NCBI RefSeq assembly: GCF_052156535.1
Contig: NZ_JBQKUP010000042.1
Span: 186,001-250,000, forward strand
DNA: 64,000 bases
From: Nitrospira_E sp052156535
GTDB taxonomy: Bacteria > Nitrospirota > Nitrospiria > Nitrospirales > UBA8639
Reading direction: 5' to 3'
Under the pieces are notes generated by a model, which saw only the letters and a program-made list of their open reading frames with translations, ran no database searches and was not told the DNA's origin. The position numbers and the translations under genes were made by a program. How positions within the stretch are numbered: the first letter of the stretch is position 1; each line of letters starts with the position of its first letter. Of this stretch, positions 26,301 through 33,467 are shown in pieces.

Positions 26301-27022
26301 GTCTGGAAGGGAGTGAACAGGCTTCTGAGGAAAAAACCGGCCAGTGGAGAGAGCAATTACAGAGTATCAGGAAAAAATTAGAGCGTATCGGTCCAATTAA
26401 TTTGGCTGCTATTGAGGAGCATGCTCAATTAGAAGAACGCTATCAATTTTTATTGGCGCAAGAAGAAGATTTAGCCGGTTCAATTCAATCCCTTCAGGAA
26501 ATTATCCAGCGTTTGAATCAAACTACTAATAAGCTGTTTGCGGAGACCTTTAAAGAACTTCAAGTGAAATTTAGCGAAGTCTTTTCAGCCTTGTTCGCTG
26601 GAGGACGCGCTGAATTGATTTTAGTCGAAGATACTCAGGAAGGACAGGAATCAGAAGGTCCCAACCTTGAGCCAGGTGTGGAAATTGTCGCCCAACCACC
26701 AGGGAAGCGCTTGAAAAATCTCAACATGCTTTCCGGAGGGGAAAAGACCATGACGGTCATGGCCCTTCTCTTTGCGAGCTTTCTCATTCGACCTTCTCCA
26801 TTTTGTGTGTTGGATGAGGTGGATGCGCCATTAGATGAGACGAATGTGGTCAGGTTTGGTCAGTTTTTGCGCCAAATGGCGGACCGATCTCAATTTATTG
26901 TGATCACGCATAATAAACGAACCATGGAGACCGCCAACTCCCTTTTTGGTGTGACAATGGAGGATCCTGGCGTTTCGAAATTGATTGCTGTCCGGCTCCA
27001 TGAATTAGAAGAGGTAAGCTGA
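23348..27022 (+). CDS. smc: Chromosome segregation protein SMC
   Basis: A 1224-residue SMC ATPase. Walker A GPNGTGKSN lies at residues 30-38, the coiled-coil arms at about 170-520 and 680-1010, with a hinge around 520-670 (VISGGSGG-type turn). The C-terminal head has signature LSGGEKTM (about 1128) and Walker B VLDEVDAPLDE (about 1153). It forms the condensin core with ScpA/ScpB and loops DNA during chromosome segregation. The C-terminal head contains a short acidic insertion. No scpA or scpB lies in the window. Start MFLRTLVVSGFKSF is canonical; length is normal. Confidence 0.97.
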   Translation: MFLRTLVVSGFKSFAEAKIDFPNGITAVVGPNGTGKSNIVDAILWAMGEQSVKSLRSERMEDVIFNGTEQRKPMGMVEASLIFSEVTSRELEPVSAILEGLEQPTDVMITRRLYREGDSEYYFNKIPCRLKDIRGFLWNARAGARGQSVIEQGNIEQLLSASPQERREFIEGTAGIIRYKKQKAEALRKLQSTENNLLRVRDILGEVRGQLRTLNRQAKQAEEYQAFLREARELEVQLLTHDFRRFYRDQCQFENELQASESQELSCLAEEARLVAEHQTVQLELTSASETLKEAQDRSREIEQQLSHAFTAIQIERNRLDQYEQQHEQVMEERARLNGEGQEATGSLEALRERLAQIRCEMEILSVTLEEGEGGIADLAVRRRETAEKVDKGRETILALAVEKTNQENRLRSIAEAQSSMARRIERLAVEYTQSQNDQTTLQAESEALRQESSSLESQLDVLRSNQDRLEVNLQSQRETREELDEKILDLQTQTAGAESELRAIQSVFREEIGYGHHGEGDEASIRVACSSIQEALAERMEVPEDVEKAIEAVLGERLQAWIVQSSQEAELSIAQFKQHEWGRGSFIPLNIPRQGPKGTADWWNVIQHDPEVRGLAINFVQVPDELIPVIEALLGNTVIVRSLSGALNLMNEHSWFQGNGPLLVALGGELVSPSGIISGGSGGEGGGLLRRRREILTLEEKLNSLTVGLEEAKANRKTLLQEIEDVSRQLEETTLSIREMEFHMLTIQKEASSKEKALPDLLRRLDALQQDRLAEEEEWGQLQVEEVEVQTRLEHLNQTRAHEDEALRQLLDALNTLDQERQDMLQSLNDTRMNFQALKSQWDYEQANVERIEREEEHRNTRIRQIDGQLEHLFLQSRKSQEERLTNESLVEELDIQKEAVAGTLLELQNRHAGCMEEVKRLDGLIGKARETLSHIFKSRVPIEGRLAEVRAKFRAVEETLIMTYEISTDDLKNPPDAGQIAEGLEGSEQASEEKTGQWREQLQSIRKKLERIGPINLAAIEEHAQLEERYQFLLAQEEDLAGSIQSLQEIIQRLNQTTNKLFAETFKELQVKFSEVFSALFAGGRAELILVEDTQEGQESEGPNLEPGVEIVAQPPGKRLKNLNMLSGGEKTMTVMALLFASFLIRPSPFCVLDEVDAPLDETNVVRFGQFLRQMADRSQFIVITHNKRTMETANSLFGVTMEDPGVSKLIAVRLHELEEVS

Positions 27023-27068
27023 GGATACACAGTGGGGCTCCATCAATAGTTGGAGTCCAAAAGAAAAA

Positions 27069-27102
27069 GCCCCTTCCTTGGAAAATCGGAAGGGGCTTTT
27101 TT
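27069..27102. terminator. Terminator downstream of smc, possibly bidirectional
   Basis: A perfect 9-bp stem GCCCCTTCC / GGAAGGGGC with a 10-base loop is followed by six T and preceded by five A. It can therefore stop smc transcription and also act for the converging ferredoxin gene. Confidence 0.93.
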
Positions 27103-27126
27103 ACAGAGCCATGTTTTTCGGGTTGG

Positions 27127-27474
27127 TTAATTTCGAACGCCGGCCCAAACTTTCGCTGGATCGATTTCTTTGTCAGGATTCAGCTGTTTGGCCTTATCCA
27201 GTAGTGTATCCGTTGTCTCGGGGATTTCTGGATCAGGTATGCAGCAATCATCGACAGGACAAACAGCCGCACATTGAGGCTCATCAAAATGCCCGACGCA
27301 CTCTGTGCAGCGCTCATAGGTGATCACGTACACCGTGTCCCCGTCACCCTGACCTTCACCGACCTTATTGCCCTTTTCCTCCGCGGCACTACGTGTCTCA
27401 AAAATTGCCTCGTTGGGACATTCCGGGAGACAGGCACCACAATTAATGCACTCTTCTGTGATTAGCAACGACAT
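27127..27474 (-). CDS. Ferredoxin with two [4Fe-4S] clusters, YfhL-like
   Basis: A 115-residue protein. The first cluster motif is CINCGACLPECP near residues 9-20. The second is CTECVGHFDEPQCAAVCPV (about 56-75), with a longer spacing before the third Cys, as in the YfhL-like/bacterial 2[4Fe-4S] ferredoxins. An acidic C-terminal extension follows (IPETTDTLLDKAKQL). It is an electron carrier of low potential; partner is unknown. GGAGG lies before the ATG. Single gene, opposite to smc. Confidence 0.9.
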   Translation of the reverse strand: MSLLITEECINCGACLPECPNEAIFETRSAAEEKGNKVGEGQGDGDTVYVITYERCTECVGHFDEPQCAAVCPVDDCCIPDPEIPETTDTLLDKAKQLNPDKEIDPAKVWAGVRN

Positions 27475-27997
27475 AATTCCTCCTTAGGGGACAGATAAAC
27501 CGTCATGTCAATTGTAGGAAGCCAACGCCTACGATTTTTATTGAAATTTGCCTTGGCATGAGGGACGGTACAGTATCAACTCTTTGGCGATTTTAACGGT
27601 GTAAATTTCTTTGCGTCAACCGGACAGAAGACCTATCAGATAAGCCATTCGGACCGGCGGGTAAATGAGGGATATTCAAAACTTTTTTAAGAAATTGTTG
27701 GACCCCGTATCCATACAAATCAAGAATATATTTATGCATTTTCTGGAAAGCTGTCATGTAGTCTGATCTTGACGAACCTAGGCACTATTGTTATAGCAGC
27801 GATGCCTCATCATAGCTGAGGGAGAGGGCACATCGCATTTTCGGAGGTATCTTTGAGTAAAGTAGAGCGAAATATTTTGTATGTGCGGATGTACTCTTGG
27901 TGGGCTCATTTCAGCGTACGTTCAAGATAGGGGTTATCTTGCCTGACAGTCCGATTGGGATTCCAGCCCATTCCGTATTTTTCTCACTTGCCTCCCC
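27475..27997. other. Divergent intergenic region between ferredoxin and EamA genes
   Basis: A 523-base gap. It must hold promoters for both divergent genes, but I could not identify strong hexamers. There is no convincing ORF, RNA fold or repeat. Confidence 0.5.
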
Positions 27998-28921
27998 ATG
28001 AAAAACGCTAGCTCGGGATCCTCAGCGTTTTCCGCCTACGCTGCCCTCACAACGGCTGCAGTGGTCTGGGGAGGGTCGGTAGTTGCACAAAAAGTCGCTT
28101 TAGGTCCTTTCTCGCCTGTAGAGACGTCTGTTTTTAGAGGATTGGGAGCCTTACTCATTCTTATTCCGCTTTGGCTCTGGAAGGAAGGGGTCGTTTCTTT
28201 TTCACGAAAAGATTGGCGAAACTTTTTTTTCCTAGGATTTGGGGTCCTTGGCAATCATCTATTCGTTCTCTTTGGCCTGCAATTTATTGGGGCAGGGGCT
28301 GCTGGCATCATTATAGGTTCAAGCCCGGCCATTACCGCATTCTTGTCCTCGCTCATCCTTAAGGATATTCCCCTGCGTGTGATTTGGCTCGGCTGTCTTG
28401 TCTCGTTTTTAGGAGTCTTGAGTATTTCCGGGCGCGAGGCGGTGGATGGATTGGGTTCCAATCCTTTACTTGGAGGGAGTCTGGTGGTCTGTGCATTAGT
28501 CAGTTGGGCCTTATATACGATTGGCTGTCGAAAAACCATGGAACGGTTTTCTCCGCTGACTGTGACGTGGACGACTCTTCTACTCTCTTTGATCTTTGAA
28601 ATCCCTTTGTTGAGCATAAATCACAAAGTCCTGGTTACAGGGGTAGAGTCGGTTCCGGTATCTGGCTGGCTGGCTCTTTTTTACGTTATGGTATTTGCCA
28701 CAGCATTGGGTCAACAGGCCTGGTTGCTTGGCGTCAAAGGAATCGGTCCTTCCAGAGCAGGAATTTTTGGGAATCTTATTCCGGTTTCTGCGCTGTGTTT
28801 TTCGGTGATGTTTTTGGGTGAACCGGTTGGCATGAGAGAAATAAGTGGGATAGGATTGATTTTGATTGGGGTCTGGTTGGTTGATCGACAATCCTGTGCC
28901 GTGTTAGTGAAGGTCACCTGA
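27998..28921 (+). CDS. EamA/DMT-family permease
   Basis: A 307-residue protein with ten predicted membrane helices arranged as two EamA repeats (for example AAVVWGGSVVAQKVAL in the first and LALFYVMVFATALGQQAW in the second). GAGAAGIIIGSSPAITAFL and FLGEPVGMREISGIGLILIGVWL are typical DMT segments. Substrates in this family range from amino acids to nucleosides and cannot be told here. No good ribosome site is visible before the ATG. The SnoaL-like gene follows 37 bases later. Confidence 0.9.
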   Translation: MKNASSGSSAFSAYAALTTAAVVWGGSVVAQKVALGPFSPVETSVFRGLGALLILIPLWLWKEGVVSFSRKDWRNFFFLGFGVLGNHLFVLFGLQFIGAGAAGIIIGSSPAITAFLSSLILKDIPLRVIWLGCLVSFLGVLSISGREAVDGLGSNPLLGGSLVVCALVSWALYTIGCRKTMERFSPLTVTWTTLLLSLIFEIPLLSINHKVLVTGVESVPVSGWLALFYVMVFATALGQQAWLLGVKGIGPSRAGIFGNLIPVSALCFSVMFLGEPVGMREISGIGLILIGVWLVDRQSCAVLVKVT

Positions 28922-28958
28922 TTAGGAAATTGGCAAAAATGAAGAAAGAGAGCGCACA

Positions 28959-29351
28959 ATGCTGAAGGAACGGATTGAGGAAGTGACACAGATGAATGAG
29001 TTGTTTTACCGTGGGTTTGAACGGCTGGATGTTGCGCTGATGGATTCTATTTGGGCTCATCAAGAGTATGTAACCTGTATTCATCCAGGGTGGAGTATCC
29101 GGGTCGGGTGGCCGGCGGTTAGGGATTCCTGGGTGGTCATTTTCAATAATACCTTTTCAATGAAATTTGAACTGACGGAAGTACAGGTTCAAGTTGCCGC
29201 CGATGTGGCCTGGGTCATTTGTACGGAAAATATCACCAGTCGGGTGGGAGAGAACGAACAGAATAGCCAGGTGGTATCGACCAATTTATTCGAGCGGATC
29301 GGAGACGAGTGGAAGATCATCCATCACCACGGATCACCGCTCATGGAATAA
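28959..29351 (+). CDS. NTF2/SnoaL-like domain protein
   Basis: A 130-residue protein with the cone-shaped NTF2-like fold pattern: an N-terminal helix (EEVTQMNELFYRGFE), then HPGWSIRVGWPAVRDSW and paired strands ending in ERIGDEWKIIHHHGSP. Family members are small enzymes or ligand-binding proteins (SnoaL_3/DUF4440 type). The ligand is unknown. It follows the EamA permease in the same direction, so the two may be co-transcribed. Confidence 0.85.
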   Translation: MLKERIEEVTQMNELFYRGFERLDVALMDSIWAHQEYVTCIHPGWSIRVGWPAVRDSWVVIFNNTFSMKFELTEVQVQVAADVAWVICTENITSRVGENEQNSQVVSTNLFERIGDEWKIIHHHGSPLME

Positions 29352-29504
29352 GGTTTAATCGTTCATTGGGTACTGGTACTTGGCGACGCGGGTTATTCCT
29401 TTATTGCTTAGGTAGAAGGAGCGATTTCCTCACTTTTGGAATCGAAAAGGAGGCATGAGATCGGGGTCATGACTCAACGCGTGTGAAGGGCAAAAAAGGA
29501 ATGA

Positions 29505-29726
29505 TCAAGAGGCAGAGGTACTGAATGTCGTTTTAGCCCATTCTTCAACAATCACGTCTCGTTCTTCCATGTTCAGGGCGCAATATTTTTTAAACATACC
29601 CAGTCCGCCTTTTTTTCGGCGCCATACGACGAATTGTAAAAAGTGTTCCTTGCATAACGATTGAGTTCCGGCAGGGGCGTAGAGGGGTTCTGTGCATCCC
29701 CCAATTAGACACGTATCGGCATCCAT
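29505..29726 (-). CDS. Small Cys-containing protein, possibly zinc-binding
   Basis: A 73-residue protein. Cys 6 and Cys 11 (CLIGGC) plus Cys 25 and His 28 (LCKEHF) could make one C-C-C-H zinc site. The rest is basic, then acidic. AAGGAGA lies before the ATG, supporting translation. No named family recognised. It stands alone between plus-strand genes. Confidence 0.6.
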   Translation of the reverse strand: MDADTCLIGGCTEPLYAPAGTQSLCKEHFLQFVVWRRKKGGLGMFKKYCALNMEERDVIVEEWAKTTFSTSAS

Positions 29727-29963
29727 AAGCTGGTTCTCCTTAAAGGTTCATCCGGCAACATTTTCCATTCGAAGTATGCCCAACTGCGAGCTGAGAAGGC
29801 AATCAATTCACGCCATGATAAAAAATAATTATACGTGGATGCCATTAATAGAGGGTTTGATTCTCTTGCTTTCTCTGTCAAATGGCGGGTATCGTAGGCA
29901 CCCTGTTTAGGCAAACCAATTCGCCATAATTTAATAGTGTCGTGGAAGAAAGGAGCGTATTCT

Positions 29964-30440
29964 GTGTTGACTGCTACAGATGTATTTGAACAAACGAGAG
30001 AAATGGCTTTGCGCGCTACGAGCCAGGAAGAGCGGGCTCTTCAAATCGATTATCCGGCTCTGAGCACGAAGATTGAACAGGCATTGACAGGTCGGAAGGT
30101 TACTCTTTTGTATGTCAATGAATTTTTGCCGGAAGGCTATGAGGATCAAGGGCGTTTTAACGTCATGGTTATGACGTCTGGCCAGGTTCTTTTCGATATG
30201 GTTATCGGGGACTCCTATTTTCGGTATGACGTTTTTTCTTGCTGTGATTTGGATAAAATTCAATTGATTGATGGGACTTGGGATAATAAGGAAAAGCGCA
30301 CGGAAGAATCATTTCTTAGTCTACGATTGATGCATGGCGATGAGGCGCATATTCTTCTTGCGCTTAACGACGCACAACGTCCAGCGGTATTGTCTTTTGC
30401 GGAAAAAATCTCTCATGGCCGACACCCGGAAAAAGCCTGA
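29964..30440 (+). CDS. Conserved-looking protein of unknown function
   Basis: I set the start at GTG 29964 because AAAGGAG lies 8 bases upstream; the longer frame from 29937 has none. The 158-residue product is soluble, mixed alpha/beta, with ALTGRKVTLLYVNEFLPEGYEDQG and strands such as FNVMVMTSGQVLFDMVIG. No signal peptide or known domain is visible. Its 3' end is 46 bases from the ygfZ 3' end (convergent). I do not recognise it. Confidence 0.65.
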   Translation: MLTATDVFEQTREMALRATSQEERALQIDYPALSTKIEQALTGRKVTLLYVNEFLPEGYEDQGRFNVMVMTSGQVLFDMVIGDSYFRYDVFSCCDLDKIQLIDGTWDNKEKRTEESFLSLRLMHGDEAHILLALNDAQRPAVLSFAEKISHGRHPEKA

Positions 30441-30485
30441 TCACTTTTAGAGTGCGGAAGAATTCTTTCGGAATCTCGCGGCTGA

Positions 30486-31580
30486 TCAAGAGGCTGTAAA
30501 CGGCAAGGCGCAGACAGAGGCTGGGAAACGCTGGTCCCTGATCTCGATTTCCAGTTTTGTCTGGGGTTGAGTAAAATCTCGTAATGGAAATCCAAGGGCA
30601 ATCGGTTTTTTAACAAGAGGGGAGTGGGTGGAACTGGACACCCACCCCACTTCCCGAGTTCCACTGAAAAGTTTTGCCCCTGGTTCAGGAAGTTGTGGGA
30701 TTTCCGTTTCAAGAACTAAGCCGACCATTCGCCGCTTCACCGACCCGTACGTATCCATTCGGGCGACGACTTCCTGCCCGGGATAACATCCCTTCGATAA
30801 ACTAAAGGCAATTCCCTCAAGGTTGGCTTCTGGTGGAACGATTTTTTCATTTAAGTCTGGCCCAAGGCGAGCCAATCCACCTTCAATCCTGGATGTCTCA
30901 AGTGCCTCCTTTCCGACCGGGAGAAGGCCTAGTTCTTTTCCCGTATTCAAAAGATGAGACCAGAGCGAAGGAAGGGCTTCGACCGGTATAAACAATTCGT
31001 AGTCTTGTCCCCCCGTTTCTTCCGTGCGAGCAAGAAATCCTTGTGTATCATCGAATGCGAAGGTGATGGTGTCTAAGACCTGGAGCGATCCCACCTCCAA
31101 ATTCAAGGTATCCTTAAGAACCTCCGGACTCTTCGGCCCCGTCACAAGGAGAAGTCCCCAGCTTTCCAGGCCATTGTGAAGTTTGGCATTTGTCCCATAG
31201 AGCAGAAATTTTCGAAGTGCTTGATAGGTGAGGTCTCCCACCTCTCCAACATCTTCAATGATCAGGGTTTCGGATTGCCGAAACACCCGAAAATATGAGA
31301 GCATCTTCCCTTTATGGTTCATAAAGGCAGAATACCGGCCCTGCCCGGGTTTGAGAGGAAGAATATCATTGCTGATGAGATTTTGAAGCCAGGTGACCCG
31401 GTCATCTCCCGTGACCATGATTTTCCCGCGTAAGGAGAGGTCGGCGAGGCCAGCTCGCTGATGAATGGACTCATACTCTAAAAGAGCATTGCCGTAATGC
31501 AATGGGACTTCCCACTCGCCACAAGGTTGAAATGTGGCTCCCAGGGTTTCATGCTGCTTATGAAGAGATAGTGTTTTCAT
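30486..31580 (-). CDS. ygfZ: YgfZ/GcvT-domain folate-binding protein
   Basis: A 364-residue GcvT-like protein with the YgfZ signature KGCYPGQEVVAR near residue 260. YgfZ proteins bind tetrahydrofolate and help repair or assemble some iron-sulfur clusters. They are distinct from the true GcvT, which belongs to the glycine cleavage system, and no gcvP or gcvH is near. The start overlaps the previous gene as ATGA. It ends a four-gene run thi4, TPR protein, pseudo-receiver, ygfZ. Fe-S handling fits the presence of ThiC and NadA nearby. Confidence 0.9.
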   Translation of the reverse strand: MKTLSLHKQHETLGATFQPCGEWEVPLHYGNALLEYESIHQRAGLADLSLRGKIMVTGDDRVTWLQNLISNDILPLKPGQGRYSAFMNHKGKMLSYFRVFRQSETLIIEDVGEVGDLTYQALRKFLLYGTNAKLHNGLESWGLLLVTGPKSPEVLKDTLNLEVGSLQVLDTITFAFDDTQGFLARTEETGGQDYELFIPVEALPSLWSHLLNTGKELGLLPVGKEALETSRIEGGLARLGPDLNEKIVPPEANLEGIAFSLSKGCYPGQEVVARMDTYGSVKRRMVGLVLETEIPQLPEPGAKLFSGTREVGWVSSSTHSPLVKKPIALGFPLRDFTQPQTKLEIEIRDQRFPASVCALPFTAS

Positions 31581-31960
31581 GATGTTGTTGCCGCCGTGAT
31601 TTCCTCAAACAGCGCGAGTGTCCGCGCAGAAAACTCATTGCGCGAAACAATTTTTTGAATCCCAAGGTCTTTGGCCAGCTTCCAGGTTTGGACCTCTTCA
31701 TGATTGGCAAAGGCCAGGATGGGCAATGAGTGTGTTTGGGGAAGGGTTCGTAGAGATTTCACAATTTCTGTGGCATTAAGACGGTCATCATTCATGTTAA
31801 TAATGATGCCCATGGGTTGGCTGGCAAGAGCTTTCGTTTGCCAGTCATCTCCGGAACGGAGGCGTTCCAGTTTGTAGCCTTGTGGTAAAAAGGCATCGCG
31901 TATTTTGGTGTAGAAAAAGATATCACTCACGGCCACAAGAATCGTTTTGGTGTCTGGCAT
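31577..31960 (-). CDS. Receiver-like protein lacking phosphorylation residues
   Basis: A 127-residue protein with the CheY-like alpha/beta pattern (TILVAVSDIFFYTKI, GIIINMNDD, SLPILAFANHE, IQKIVSRNEF). The acidic pair after strand 1 and the phospho-acceptor Asp after strand 3 appear to be replaced (S-D and N), and the usual Lys at strand 5 is missing. It is probably an atypical receiver used for protein contacts rather than phosphotransfer. It overlaps ygfZ by four bases and follows the TPR gene by 22 bases. Confidence 0.7.
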   Translation of the reverse strand: MPDTKTILVAVSDIFFYTKIRDAFLPQGYKLERLRSGDDWQTKALASQPMGIIINMNDDRLNATEIVKSLRTLPQTHSLPILAFANHEEVQTWKLAKDLGIQKIVSRNEFSARTLALFEEITAATTS

Positions 31961-31982
31961 TTGGTAAGGCCTTTACATTGTG

Positions 31983-32498
31983 CTAATTCATAAGAGTTAG
32001 AATGCGCATGAGCGCTTGTTTGGCTGTTTTGTATTCGGGATTAAGAGCCAGAGACTTTTTGTAGGAATCGACGGCTTGGTCCCATGCCCCTTGTCGTTCG
32101 TACACCCGGCCGAGATTCATATGAGGAAAGGAGGGATTTTCATATCGTTTAGCTTTCATCGCTTTTTCAAGCCAGGGAATGGCCTCTTCCAGCTGGTTGA
32201 GCTCAATAAGGTAGGCCCCGATATCGTTATAAGGATTTCCGAATTCAGGGTCCTGGCGAATAGCCATTTGGCATTCCTCAATGGCTTCCTGCATTTGACC
32301 CATGAAACTATAGGCCCATCCTAGGAATGTGTGGGCTTCAGCGGTCGGAAAGAGGTCGATGGATTGTTTGTAGAGATCCACCGCTTCTTCCAGTTGTCCC
32401 TTCATTTGGAGCTCATAGGCCTGCTGGAAAAGATTCCAGGCTGCCACCTTATCCTCTTCGTTGCCCTCACCCTGGTCCAAAAAATCTTGAATATCCAT
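31983..32498 (-). CDS. TPR repeat protein
   Basis: A 171-residue soluble protein with about three to four TPR units, for example GQLEEAVDLYKQSIDLFPTA and AWDQAVDSYKKSLALNPEY. It has no signal peptide, so it is probably a cytoplasmic adaptor. It lies 51 bases after thi4 in the same direction and before a receiver-like protein. Its partner is not known. Confidence 0.85.
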   Translation of the reverse strand: MDIQDFLDQGEGNEEDKVAAWNLFQQAYELQMKGQLEEAVDLYKQSIDLFPTAEAHTFLGWAYSFMGQMQEAIEECQMAIRQDPEFGNPYNDIGAYLIELNQLEEAIPWLEKAMKAKRYENPSFPHMNLGRVYERQGAWDQAVDSYKKSLALNPEYKTAKQALMRILTLMN

Positions 32499-32549
32499 AG
32501 GAAATTGTGTCGCGCACTGTCCTTTTGTGTTTCTCAGGAAAAGAGGCGG

Positions 32550-33350
32550 TTACCCGCCTTTGAGTTTGTGTTGAACTAATTCAGCTGCACGTCGGCCGGA
32601 AAGCAACATCGACCCAAATGCCGGTCCCATGCGTGGACTGCCATCAACTGCAGCAACGGCCAAGCCGGCAACAAAGCAATTTGGATAGATCTCACGGGTA
32701 TTTTCTACCACTAATGCTTCAGAACGCGCTACCCACATGGCCCCGTTTCCGGGAACTTTCTGATATAAATTACGTTGGTGGAGGAGATTAACTACGACGG
32801 CGTCATGACCGGTCGCATCAACCACAATTTGACTTTCAAGGGCAATGGGATCGACGTGAATGGTATCATGTCCCGCCATTTCCACGGTGGAATTATTGAC
32901 AACGACACCTTCGATACGATGATCTTGCCGAAGAATGAGATCGACGACTTTGGTGAGATTCATAATCTTTACACCGGCTTCGTAGGCGGCGGAAATGAGC
33001 CGGCTGGTCACATGGGGAGGGTCAACCATGGTCATGCCAGGGCAGTCTTTAATCGGTTTAAAGGGTATGCCCAATTCTTCAAGAATCCGATCCGCCGGTT
33101 CGCAAATCGTGGCCTTATTCATGAGAAATCCACCAGACCAAAAGCCGCCACCAAGAGCCAGTGATTGTTCGATGAGCAGAGTCCGGAAGCCGATCGCGGC
33201 GAGATCGCGGGCACAGAGGAGTCCGGACGGACCCCCACCGACAATAATGATATCGCTTTCAATCAGTGAATCGAATTCTTTGTAATACTCCCGGGCAATG
33301 TGACGGGTGATGTCCCGTTCTCGTAACGGAGCGATGTTAATAGGATTCAT
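32550..33350 (-). CDS. thi4: Thiazole synthase Thi4, archaeal sulfide-using type
   Basis: A 266-residue FAD/NAD-fold protein with GGGPSG at residues 38-43 and the Thi4 hallmarks ALGGGFWSGGFLMNK and DATGHDA. Thi4 makes the ADP-thiazole precursor of thiamine from NAD and glycine. In yeast and plants, a Cys (CMDP) gives up its sulfur and kills the enzyme. Here the equivalent place reads HVDP (H165), like the Methanocaldococcus enzyme that uses free sulfide catalytically. I infer a non-suicidal, sulfide-dependent enzyme. GGAG precedes the ATG. It lies 117 bases after thiC in the same direction, which supplies the pyrimidine half. No thiG or thiH is seen. Confidence 0.9.
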   Translation of the reverse strand: MNPINIAPLRERDITRHIAREYYKEFDSLIESDIIIVGGGPSGLLCARDLAAIGFRTLLIEQSLALGGGFWSGGFLMNKATICEPADRILEELGIPFKPIKDCPGMTMVDPPHVTSRLISAAYEAGVKIMNLTKVVDLILRQDHRIEGVVVNNSTVEMAGHDTIHVDPIALESQIVVDATGHDAVVVNLLHQRNLYQKVPGNGAMWVARSEALVVENTREIYPNCFVAGLAVAAVDGSPRMGPAFGSMLLSGRRAAELVQHKLKGG

Positions 33351-33390
33351 ATGGAGCTCCAGGTAATATTTCGTTTTTATTCAACATAAA

Positions 33391-33459
33391 GGCCAATGAC
33401 GTTTTGGGCTTTGTCTCTGTACAGATTCCTCTGGTTCCCTTCAGGTTCCGTCATTGACC
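33391..33459. repeat. Long-stem inverted repeat between thiC and thi4
   Basis: GGCCAATGACG (33391-33401) pairs with CGTCATTGACC (33449-33459) with one mismatch, enclosing about 47 bases. It lacks a T run, so it is not a simple terminator. It could be an mRNA processing or stability element between the two genes. Confidence 0.4.
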
Positions 33460-33467
33460 TTCCCGCT

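Noticed and set aside
29705..29914. Minus-strand ORF of 69 codons
   Set aside because: Overlaps the start region of the small Cys protein, with no domain or ribosome site.
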